This document shows positions 6,006 through 12,807 of a DNA stretch of 12,807 bases, piece by piece. Under the pieces are notes generated by a model. It was not told the DNA's origin. It was given only the letters and a program-made list of their open reading frames with translations, and ran no database searches. Position numbers and translations under genes: made by a program. Within the stretch, counting starts at the first letter, position 1; every line of letters begins with the position of its first letter. Origin of the DNA: Treponema sp. (GTDB lineage Bacteria > Spirochaetota > Spirochaetia > Treponematales > Treponemataceae); the NCBI GenBank assembly GCA_012513125.1, contig JAAZCS010000163.1, forward strand, positions 1 to 12,807, given 5' to 3'.

Positions 6006-7498
6006 ACAATGAAATACATCAAGATATATACCTAGAAGACAACATCAGCAAAATTCCCGCAATTGAATTGCTATCTTCAATAAGCGCAGAACGTGTACCA
6101 GGCGGATATACATATATCACACCGGAAGATTGCAAGCTTCAAAGAGGCAGCGAGTACAATGTCATCTTAAAAGACGCTCTACGCGGTCAGCTTAGAAAAA
6201 TAAACAGATACTCGTACGGCGGAGTTGAAAATGAATTTTCTGCAAACAACATAGAGCGCGCAATCGAGGATTTGGATGTGCCTCTTACAGACGGATTAAT
6301 ATGCTCTAGTGAAAAAATCTATGACATGCTTCTTCTTGGAAAAAGCTATACAGAAACTGTAGGCGAAGGAAAGATGCAGAGTTTCAATTTAAAATACATC
6401 GACTGGAAAAATCCTGAAAACAATATTCTGCAGGTAACAAAGGAATTTTATGTTGAAAGCAAAGATAAATTGCACGACGCAAGACCGGATATTGTTCTTT
6501 TTATAAACGGAATTCCTTTTGCAGTGATTGAGTGTAAGGCGCCAACTTTAAATGTAGATTTGGCAGTTGAACAAAATATTCGAAATCAACAATCAGAATA
6601 TATTCCGCAGCTTTTTAAATTTGTTCAAATCATAATTGCAACAAACAAGAATTCTGTAAAATATGCAACAACAGGAACGCCTAAAAAATTCTGGAATGTA
6701 TGGAAAGAAGACTCAAGTTTTCTTTCTGATAAATTGGAGCGATTCGTTTCTGGCAGAATTGAAACTGAGCAAGACAAAACATTACTTTCTCTTTTGTATC
6801 CATCAAGAGTTTTTGAACTCATAAAATACTTTGTTTTATATGATGCAAAAGTTAAAAAGATTGCACGCTACCAGCAATACTTTGCAATACAGAAAATTCT
6901 AAAAACAATCAAACAAAAAGATGACAACGGTAACCGTCAGGGCGGAGTTATTTGGCACACACAGGGCAGCGGCAAAAGTTTAACAATGGTTATGCTTGCA
7001 AAATTCATTTTGTTGGAGCTAGAAGATTGCCATCCAAGAGTAGTTGTAGTTACAGACAGAAAAGAACTTGACCGTCAAATTACAGATACTTTCACGCACA
7101 CTCATCTACTACCGGTAAAAGCTACTAGCGGCAGAAATCTAGTTGAACTTATCAGCAAGAAAAAAGCTGATGTTATTACAACGATTATCAACAAATTTAA
7201 CACAGCGGAACGACTTGAAGAAAAAGATTTTTCTAAAGATATATTCCTGCTTGTTGATGAAAGCCACCGCTCAAATTACGGACTTCTTGCAACAAAAATG
7301 CGTTCTGTTTTTCCAAACGCCTGTTACATTGGATTCACTGGCACTCCACTAATGAAAAAAGAAAAGAACACTATGGCAAAATTTGGTCCATTAATTCATA
7401 AGTACACAATTCAAGACGGTGTAAATGACAAAGCGATTGTTCCTTTAATTTACGAAGGGCGTTTTGTTGAGCAGAATGTTGATGAAGAAAATATTTAA
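6002..7498 (+). CDS. hsdR: Type I restriction endonuclease HsdR, N-terminal fragment ended by an in-frame stop
   Basis: The first 498 codons of HsdR hold the nuclease and the first helicase lobe. The PD-(D/E)xK nuclease is D163, then E177-C-K179 within IPFAVIECKAP. Walker A is TQGSGKS (320-326). VVVTDRKELDRQI follows. The DEAD-type motif II is DESH (419-422), and FTGTP (445-449) is motif III. HsdR uses ATP to pull DNA and cuts it when the HsdM/HsdS complex meets an unmethylated target. AGGAG (5989-5993) lies 8 nt before ATG 6002, which overlaps the previous stop. Codon 499 is TAA (7496-7498), and the same frame continues with normal HsdR sequence to 9130. A product ending here lacks helicase lobe 2 and cannot translocate. 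Cleavage activity is therefore probably lost, unless the stop is a sequencing error or is read through. Confidence 0.93.
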   Translation: MNNEIHQDIYLEDNISKIPAIELLSSISAERVPGGYTYITPEDCKLQRGSEYNVILKDALRGQLRKINRYSYGGVENEFSANNIERAIEDLDVPLTDGLICSSEKIYDMLLLGKSYTETVGEGKMQSFNLKYIDWKNPENNILQVTKEFYVESKDKLHDARPDIVLFINGIPFAVIECKAPTLNVDLAVEQNIRNQQSEYIPQLFKFVQIIIATNKNSVKYATTGTPKKFWNVWKEDSSFLSDKLERFVSGRIETEQDKTLLSLLYPSRVFELIKYFVLYDAKVKKIARYQQYFAIQKILKTIKQKDDNGNRQGGVIWHTQGSGKSLTMVMLAKFILLELEDCHPRVVVVTDRKELDRQITDTFTHTHLLPVKATSGRNLVELISKKKADVITTIINKFNTAERLEEKDFSKDIFLLVDESHRSNYGLLATKMRSVFPNACYIGFTGTPLMKKEKNTMAKFGPLIHKYTIQDGVNDKAIVPLIYEGRFVEQNVDEENI

Positions 7499-9130
7499 TT
7501 ATGGTTTGAGCAGTCAACAAAACGTCTTACGGATTTGCAAAAACAGTATTTAAAACAGAAATGGAGCAACATTCAAAAGCTTACTTCCACAAATGCACGA
7601 ATCAAGAGAATTGCATTGGACATCAACAATCATTTTACAACAAGCTACAAGGACACAGGATTCAAAGGGTTGCTTGCCACAAATTTCAAACGTGATGCAG
7701 TGCGTTATCTTGAATGTTTTGAGCAGATGAATGACTTGACTTGTGCAGTGTTGATTTCACCCCCAGATATAAGAGAAGGCTATGACGACATTGATGAAGA
7801 AACAGACGACAAGGTTATTTCATATTGGAAAAAGGCGATGGCCAAATATGGAGACGCAGAAACATACGAAGAGACAATAAAAGATAAATTTGTGCACGGC
7901 GATATTGATATTCTGATAGTTTGCAGCAAACTTCTTACAGGTTTTGACGCACCAATTTGCCAAGTTTTATACATCGACAAAGAACTAAAAGAACATGGTT
8001 TGCTTCAAGCAATTGCAAGAACAAACAGACTCGCAGACGGAAAAGATTACGGGCTTATTGTTGACTACCGCGGTCTTGTTGAACCTTTAAAAGACGCAAT
8101 GGATATGTACAGCGGTTCCGGCCTTGAAAACTTTGATACAGCCGACATAAAAGGTGTTATGGTTGATATTATCTCATGCGTTGGAAAACTAAGGGAATCA
8201 TACTCGCAACTTGACGACTTGTTCATGAACGTTCATAACAAGAATGATTCAGAAGAAATAGAAGTATCGCTTGCCGATGACAAAAAGAGAGAATTATTTT
8301 ACAACCTGCTCTGCAATTTTGGAAAACAGCTTCATATTGTATTGAACTCAGACCAGGCATTCGCTGCTGTTCCAAAAGAAGAACTTAAAAAATATCAGAA
8401 CGAGTTTGTGTTTTATTCAAAAGTCCGCCGCAGTATAAAAATTAGATATTGCGATGCTGTTGATAACAAAGAATATGAACCATTGATGCAAAATCTTTTG
8501 GATGCCCATCTTTCTGTAGCGGGATTAAAACAAATCACTCCTCCTATAGATATTATGAGCAGAGACGATTTTGAAAAGGAGATAGACAAGCTTGGCAATT
8601 CGAGTTCAAAGGCAGATGCAATTTCAAATAGGCTTTCAAAAAATATAAGTGAAAAGTTTGATGAAAATCCTGCTTATTACGACAGTTTTTCAAAGCGTAT
8701 AAAAAAAGTTCTTGATGAATACAAGGACAAAATGATTACAGACGCGGAATACCTTGTGCAAATGCGTAAGATAATGGACGACTACAGAACAGGGAAAAGC
8801 GAAATCAATTTTCCTGACTCAATAAAAAATAATGTTCATGCACAAGCTTTCTACGGAGTAATTGGAGCTTTGTTTGATAAGAATATTACATCCACTGAAG
8901 AAAAACCAAATGCAGAATTTGTTGCAAATGTAGCAATCGACATTACAAATATTATAAAACAACATGTACAAGTGGACTTCAAAGACAATGTAACAATCCA
9001 AAATCAAATTGCACAAGATATTGACGACTTGTTCTATAAATATGAAAAGGAAAACGGATTCAAAATCTCTTTCGACCTTGTAGATAAAATTATTGAGAAT
9101 GTAAAAACAGTATCACTTAGGAGATTTTAA
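7499..9130 (+). pseudogene. hsdR: HsdR C-terminal part, cut off by the stop at 7496-7498
   Basis: The frame after the stop continues without a gap: LWFEQSTKRLTDLQKQY, the helicase lobe 2 with LLATNFKRDAVRYL and VCSKLLTGFDAP, motif VI QAIARTNR (about 669-676 of the joined protein), and the long helical C-terminus that docks to HsdM. Joined with the first part this gives about 1,042 codons, a normal HsdR length, with no other damage seen. Translation restart is unlikely. The first usable codon is TTG 7535 with no clear ribosome binding site, and the first in-frame ATG lies much later, near the FEQMNDL segment. The intact remaining frame suggests that the stop mutation is recent. Confidence 0.9.
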
Positions 9131-9136
9131 TTCTTC

Positions 9137-9862
9137 ATGAAAAATAAAAAGCAACTTCGTACAGTCGTATTCTCAGATAAAAAAATTGAATATGAACTTC
9201 AATATAAAAGAGTTAAAAATATAAATCTCAGAATAAAACCTGACTGCACAATTCTTGTTTCAGCCTCCCCTTTTGTAAGTTTGTCTTCAATTGATAAATT
9301 CGTTTTAAGCAAGGAAAAATTTATAACAAAAGCAATCTCAAAGTTTAGCAAAAAACAAGTTTGGCTACGAAATCCAAAAGAATATGTAAGCGGTGAATCT
9401 TTTTATATCCTTGGACATGAATTAAGGCTAAAGGTTGAAAAAGAAAAACAAAACAAAGTTTTTTCAGACGGAGTATTCATCACTCTACAAGTAAAAGACA
9501 AAAACAATTTTGCATTAAAAGAAAGACTTGTAAAAAAATATTTCTCAGACCAATGTGTTGAGGTTTTTACAAAGGTTATTACCGAAACATATCCCATATT
9601 CAAAAAATACAATGTTGCTTTTCCGCAATTGAAAATCCGCAATATGAAAACACGCTGGGGCTCTTGTATGCCAACAAAAAGTATTATCACTTTGAATTCC
9701 ATGTTGCTCGCCTTTCCAATCAGCTGTATTGAATATGTTGCAATGCATGAGTTCTGCCATTTTTTGCACGCAAACCATTCAAAGCAATTCTATAACTGCA
9801 TGTCGATTTTTATGCCTGACTGGAAAGAGCGAAAAGCATTGTTGGAAACTATTAATTTATAA
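9137..9862 (+). CDS. YgjP/SprT-like zinc metallopeptidase (DUF45 / WLM type)
   Basis: This 241-residue protein has the YgjP (DUF45) layout. An N-terminal beta region carries YKRVKNINLRIKPD, followed by KTRWGSC (about 171-177) and the zinc site HEFCHFLHANHSKQF, where H204, H208 and H214 would bind zinc and E205 would be the catalytic base. The family is cytoplasmic and gluzincin-like; substrates are poorly known. It starts 6 nt after the hsdR frame ends. AGGAG (9119-9123), 13 nt before ATG 9137, is slightly far but usable. Being last in the operon next to hsdR, a frequent arrangement, suggests a link with the restriction system, perhaps turnover of a subunit. That link is inference. The reading frame looks complete. 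Confidence 0.88.
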   Translation: MKNKKQLRTVVFSDKKIEYELQYKRVKNINLRIKPDCTILVSASPFVSLSSIDKFVLSKEKFITKAISKFSKKQVWLRNPKEYVSGESFYILGHELRLKVEKEKQNKVFSDGVFITLQVKDKNNFALKERLVKKYFSDQCVEVFTKVITETYPIFKKYNVAFPQLKIRNMKTRWGSCMPTKSIITLNSMLLAFPISCIEYVAMHEFCHFLHANHSKQFYNCMSIFMPDWKERKALLETINL

Positions 9863-10964
9863 TCAAATACTGTAAAAAGTATAAAATGATTACAAATCCA
9901 AAATTCAATAATGAAAATTTAATTAGATATAAAGAAATCTTTCCTGCATTAGCTTTTTTATATTCACTGAATGTAATTAAGCTTGCAAGGGAAGCAATAA
10001 TTGTGCCACATCCGCCAATATTTACCGCCGGAAGAAGACTTTTGTAATCAGTTGTAAAATGTGAAAGAAGAACAGCTGTTGGCACATTACTTATAAACTG
10101 ACACGAAAGTATTCCATATAGTAATGTGTTTTTAGGAAGAATTTCTGAAAAGAAACTGTTTATGGCAGGAAGTCTTGCCATGTTTCCACTAAAAACGAAG
10201 AAAACGCAGAATGTAAGAAGTAACGGATAATTTACTTCTTTGATTGCATCTTTATCAAGGAAAAAAAGCGTTATCGTAATTGCAATAGTTCCAGCAAGGC
10301 ACGGAATAAAGCGGAACACAATTAATAAACTGCAAATGAATAAGAAAGAATAGGCATAAGTTCTTCGTCTTCTAAATGGATAGACAATATAATCTTTTAT
10401 TTCAAGTGGGATTGGTTTTACAAAAAGGCAAACAATAAAGATTAAGACAGTTGCCATCAGAAAAGAAGGCAGCATAATCTTTATGAAATCCATGTTTGAA
10501 ATATTGTAATATGAATACAAATAAAGGTTTTGTGGATTTCCAAAAGGAGTTACCATTCCTCCAAGATTTGCAGCTATATTTTGCATGATAAAAGTGAAAC
10601 TCATTGCCTCTTTATGATTCGTTCGTTGCAGAACAAAATATCCCAGAGGCAAGAATGTTAGCAATGCCATATCATTTGCCAAAAACATGGAACCTAGATA
10701 TGTTATAAAAACTAAAGCGAGAGTAACTTTCCGAAGATTATGAAATCTAGCTACAATACTACGACTTATTTTTTCAAACATGTGAATATGTGAAAATGCA
10801 TTTACAACTTCAAGAGTGCAAAAAAGCGTTGCTAACGTTCTAAAGTTGAAATAATCTAAATATTCAGAATCAACATGAACGAAAATACAAGTTATTATCA
10901 TAGCAATTGTAGCTACTATTAAAACTGGTTGCTTTTTACAAAAATCAATTATCTTTGAAAACAT
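9852..10964 (-). CDS. SLC13/ArsB-like anion permease
   Basis: This is a very hydrophobic protein of 370 residues with about ten membrane segments and no cleavable signal. Family marks are the LANDMALLTFLPL segment in the first half, MQNIAANLGGMVTPFGNPQNLYL (the re-entrant loop with its NPQN substrate site) and a second-half repeat containing QFISNVPTAVLL. SLC13 and ArsB/CitM permeases move dicarboxylates, citrate, sulfate or arsenite across the inner membrane; the substrate cannot be told here. ATG 10964 is preferred over the in-frame ATG 10979, because AAGG (complement of 10972-10975) lies 7 nt before it and the predicted transcription start falls at or after the upstream ATG. It converges on the metallopeptidase gene with an 11-bp overlap of the 3' ends. 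It has no evident link with restriction and is probably host-chromosomal. Confidence 0.85.
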   Translation of the reverse strand: MFSKIIDFCKKQPVLIVATIAMIITCIFVHVDSEYLDYFNFRTLATLFCTLEVVNAFSHIHMFEKISRSIVARFHNLRKVTLALVFITYLGSMFLANDMALLTFLPLGYFVLQRTNHKEAMSFTFIMQNIAANLGGMVTPFGNPQNLYLYSYYNISNMDFIKIMLPSFLMATVLIFIVCLFVKPIPLEIKDYIVYPFRRRRTYAYSFLFICSLLIVFRFIPCLAGTIAITITLFFLDKDAIKEVNYPLLLTFCVFFVFSGNMARLPAINSFFSEILPKNTLLYGILSCQFISNVPTAVLLSHFTTDYKSLLPAVNIGGCGTIIASLASLITFSEYKKANAGKISLYLIKFSLLNFGFVIILYFLQYLIIN

Positions 10965-10982
10965 AAGAAAACCTTGCATGAA

Positions 10983-11010
10983 ATTGTAATGAAAAACAAT
11001 ATAAAATCAA
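10983..11010 (-). promoter_or_regulatory. Putative promoter of the SLC13-like permease gene
   Basis: On the minus strand TTGATT (complement of 11005-11010) and TACAAT (complement of 10983-10988) are 16 bp apart. The start of transcription would fall near 10976, leaving only a short leader with AAGG before ATG 10964. Confidence 0.4.
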
Positions 11011-11017
11011 TTAAAAA

Positions 11018-11047
11018 TGGACTAATAGAACTTTTATGAAATATAAT
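11018..11047 (+). promoter_or_regulatory. Putative promoter of the DUF72 gene
   Basis: TATAAT (11042-11047) is a perfect -10 box. TGGACT (11018-11023), 18 bp upstream, matches TTGACA at 4 of 6 positions. Transcription would begin near 11054, only about 11 nt before ATG 11065, so the leader is too short for a normal ribosome binding site. Confidence 0.5.
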
Positions 11048-11064
11048 ATTTGAGACTTGATAAA

Positions 11065-11880
11065 ATGAATGAACTTTTAATTGGAACAAGTGGATATGAT
11101 TACCCAGAATGGAAAGGTGTTTTTTATCCACTTGAATTAAAGAGAAAAGATTTCCTCAGCTATTATGCAACAAAGTTTAATGCATTAGAGTTGAATAATA
11201 CTTTTTACAGTATGCCAACTGCACAGCGGTTATTATCCTTTTATGAACGTTCTGAAGGCAAATTGAATTTTAGCATAAAAGTAAACAGACTTTTAACACA
11301 TGAAATTACATCATCTTGGCAGATTGCAGCAAACGATTTTAGAACCGCTGTATCCCCGTTAATGCAAAAAGGAAATATTTCTGCACTTTTATTTCAGCTT
11401 CCAGAGAGTTTCCATTACACACCAGATAATAGAATATATCTTTCAAAGTTGTTAGCAGAATTTTCTGGGTTTCCATTATTTGTAGAATTTCGTCACAAAG
11501 AATGGCTACGCAAGTCTGTTTTTGAGGGGCTTAATAAAATTAAATCAGGTTTAGTTTTTTGCGATATGCCACAATTAAAAAATCTACCAGACGGAAAAAC
11601 AATGCAAACACCGTTTATAGGTGAAAATACATACATTCGGCTACATGGACGAAACAGTGATGCTTGGTATGCACAAGATTTACACAATAATGGAAGTGCT
11701 AGATATTGTTATGATTATACAGATGAAGAATTAAATTTGTTCAAACAATTAGTAATAACTACACTTAAAGATGGAAAAAAAGTTCAACTCTTTTTTAATA
11801 ACCATCCAAATGGAAAAGGCGCCCTAAACGGCATTTCACTAAAAGAGAAATTGACTCATGATAATTTTTTTACAAGATAA
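11065..11880 (+). CDS. DUF72 (YecE-like) family protein
   Basis: This 271-residue protein follows the DUF72 pattern in order: LLIGTSGYDYPEWKGVFYP at the N-terminus, FNALELNNTFY, FSIKVNRLLTHE, LLFQLPESFHYT, PLFVEFRHKEW, YIRLHGRN, and the C-terminal FFNNHPNGKGALNG. The family is a cytoplasmic TIM-barrel fold with conserved acidic and aromatic residues in a central pocket. Its reaction is unknown. The family's usual length is 240-290, so it is complete. ATG 11065 is chosen because it begins the family's conserved N-terminus; an in-frame TTG at 11050 would add five residues. No ribosome binding site is clear. It diverges from the permease gene across an 85-bp gap. Confidence 0.9.
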   Translation: MNELLIGTSGYDYPEWKGVFYPLELKRKDFLSYYATKFNALELNNTFYSMPTAQRLLSFYERSEGKLNFSIKVNRLLTHEITSSWQIAANDFRTAVSPLMQKGNISALLFQLPESFHYTPDNRIYLSKLLAEFSGFPLFVEFRHKEWLRKSVFEGLNKIKSGLVFCDMPQLKNLPDGKTMQTPFIGENTYIRLHGRNSDAWYAQDLHNNGSARYCYDYTDEELNLFKQLVITTLKDGKKVQLFFNNHPNGKGALNGISLKEKLTHDNFFTR

Positions 11881-11949
11881 GTGCAGCTTGTAAAAATTAT
11901 AGTTTTATAACAAATTTTATCAGTAATAATGATGAAGCAATTTCTAATG

Positions 11950-11958
11950 TGGTATAAT
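11950..11958 (+). promoter_or_regulatory. Extended -10 promoter of the second restriction-system gene, likely leaderless
   Basis: TGGTATAAT is a perfect extended -10 (TGn plus TATAAT at 11953-11958) with no convincing -35. The usual start point, 7 nt further on, is 11965, the A of the chosen ATG. No ribosome binding site is present. The transcript is therefore predicted to be leaderless. Confidence 0.5.
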
Positions 11959-11964
11959 TTATGA

Positions 11965-12807
11965 ATGACAACTTCAGAAAGTAATATAGATATAAAAGAA
12001 AACTCACTTCTCAAACTAGATGCAGAACTATTACAGATTCTCTTACAAGACAAATCCTCTAAAAAGAACATAATCTGGGCCACCGATAATTACATAAAGC
12101 ATGGTGAAAAATACAATTCTGAATGTGAAATTACAATCAATTTAATCACAGGAAAAAACGGCAGTATAATAAAACCTCGTACCGAAAAAAGCAAAGCTGA
12201 ACAACAGTCAAGAATTCGCGACAAGGCAGAAGTTTTTACTCCAAGTTGGATTTGCAACGAACAAAATAATCTTGTTGATGAATCATGGTTTGGGCAAAAA
12301 GATGCATTTAACACTAAAAAAGATAAATCTTGGAAAGCTACAAGTAAAAAAATAGAATTTCCAGATAATGCAGGCACTGAAAAGAAAACATGGAAAGATT
12401 ATTTAAGTTCCAGACGAATGGAAATAACTTGCGGCGAAGCACCATATCTTACTAGCCGTTACGATTCAGTTACAGGCGAATACATTGAAGTAAATGAGCG
12501 AATTGGCCTTTTAGACAGAAAACTTCGTGTTGTAAACGAGAATACAGAAACCTTGGAAGACTGGCTTACATGGGCATACGTTGCAGTGCAAAATATCTAC
12601 GGATTTGACTGGCAGGGCGACAATGTTCTAATTGCGCGCGAGAATATTTTATTTGATGTAAAAGAATTTTATGAATATAAATTCGGCAAAACTCTTGAAA
12701 CAGAAGATTTAGTCAATTTTGCAAAAGTTATTACATGGAATATCTGGCAGATGGACGGACTTAAGTTTGTAATTCCAAATTCGTGCTGCAATGAAAAAAA
12801 GACGGAA
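11965..12807 (+). CDS. Restriction-system methyltransferase ('subunit M' type), N-terminal 281 residues, runs off the window
   Basis: An open frame of 281 codons starts at ATG 11965 and has no stop before the window ends. Recognisable segments are QQSRIRDKAEVFTPSWICN (about residues 79-97), QNNLVDESWFG, SSRRMEITCGEAPYLTSRYD, IGLLDRKLRVVNENT, YGFDWQGDNVLIARENILF and VITWNIWQMDGLKFVIP. I recall this series from proteins annotated 'restriction endonuclease subunit M'. AEVFTP corresponds to the FTP element before the SAM site of N6-adenine methyltransferases, and the NPPY catalytic motif would be expected beyond the edge. TGA at 11962-11964 rules out an earlier in-frame start. It appears to begin a second, separate restriction-modification locus, and a helicase or nuclease partner would be expected downstream. 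Confidence 0.72.
   Translation, partial: MTTSESNIDIKENSLLKLDAELLQILLQDKSSKKNIIWATDNYIKHGEKYNSECEITINLITGKNGSIIKPRTEKSKAEQQSRIRDKAEVFTPSWICNEQNNLVDESWFGQKDAFNTKKDKSWKATSKKIEFPDNAGTEKKTWKDYLSSRRMEITCGEAPYLTSRYDSVTGEYIEVNERIGLLDRKLRVVNENTETLEDWLTWAYVAVQNIYGFDWQGDNVLIARENILFDVKEFYEYKFGKTLETEDLVNFAKVITWNIWQMDGLKFVIPNSCCNEKKTE

Noticed and set aside
7496..7498. Programmed recoding or stop readthrough in hsdR
   Set aside because: No slippery sequence or stem-loop typical of recoding is apparent, and TAA is the least leaky stop. A plain nonsense mutation or sequencing error is simpler.
9403..9702. 99-codon minus-strand frame opposite the metallopeptidase gene
   Set aside because: It lies wholly opposite a strongly supported gene, has no ribosome binding site or family resemblance, and its composition is that of an antisense shadow.
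9860..9892. Bidirectional terminator between the convergent metallopeptidase and permease genes
   Set aside because: TAATCA and TGATTA with inner ATAC/GTAT can pair, but the stem is weak, almost without G-C pairs, interrupted, and lacks a T tract on either strand.
11867..11896. 10-bp inverted repeat (TTTTTACAAG / CTTGTAAAAA) at the end of the DUF72 gene as a terminator
   Set aside because: The repeat is real, but only three of ten pairs are G-C and the stem is not followed by a T run on either strand, so a terminator call is not supported.
12090..12377. 95-codon minus-strand frame near the right end
   Set aside because: It is opposite the open restriction-methyltransferase frame, which has recognisable family segments; the minus frame has none.

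Overview
This is an AT-rich stretch of bacterial chromosome. AGGAG-type ribosome binding sites, TTG starts and TTGACA/TATAAT-like promoters argue for a low-GC Bacillota or a host-associated spirochaete such as Treponema, and against Bacteroidota. The genus is an inference; no ribosomal or other marker gene is present.

Layout. Bases 1-101 (minus strand) are the start of a flavodoxin-fold reductase. A divergent control region (102-269) holds two facing promoters with an 11-bp inverted repeat between them. Bases 270-9862 form one long plus-strand block, a type I restriction-modification locus with passengers. Its order is: half-size specificity gene, hsdM, dinD, hsdS, a BRO-N gene, a truncated ORF6N gene, a gutted AlbA_2-type gene that leaves a small winged-helix ORF, hsdR, and a YgjP/SprT-like zinc metallopeptidase. 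A convergent SLC13-like permease (9852-10964, minus) follows, then a DUF72 gene (11065-11880, plus). At the right edge is an open-ended gene (11965 onward) that looks like the methyltransferase ('subunit M') of a second restriction system.

How the genes work together. HsdM and a specificity subunit would methylate a bipartite adenine target, and HsdR would add ATP-driven translocation and cleavage. Here restriction looks switched off: hsdR has one in-frame TAA at codon 499, with the rest of the gene intact and in the same frame. The full-length hsdS also appears to lack about 50 residues at the end of its first target-recognition half. hsdM and the half-size S gene look intact, so methylation without restriction, possibly through the half-subunit, is plausible.

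The most unusual part is 4432-6005, between hsdS and hsdR. The BRO-N and ORF6N genes carry the same 59-bp leader, identical to the base (4432-4490 and 5331-5389), so the BRO-N gene is bracketed by direct repeats. Each leader holds a near-palindrome, GTCGCAAATTGTGAC. A relative of it forms the centre of a perfect 31-bp palindrome inside the ORF6N coding sequence (5577-5607). Together with dinD, three DNA-binding proteins of the phage-antirepressor type sit in this one operon. This looks like a cassette-exchange site with a shared operator or recombination motif.
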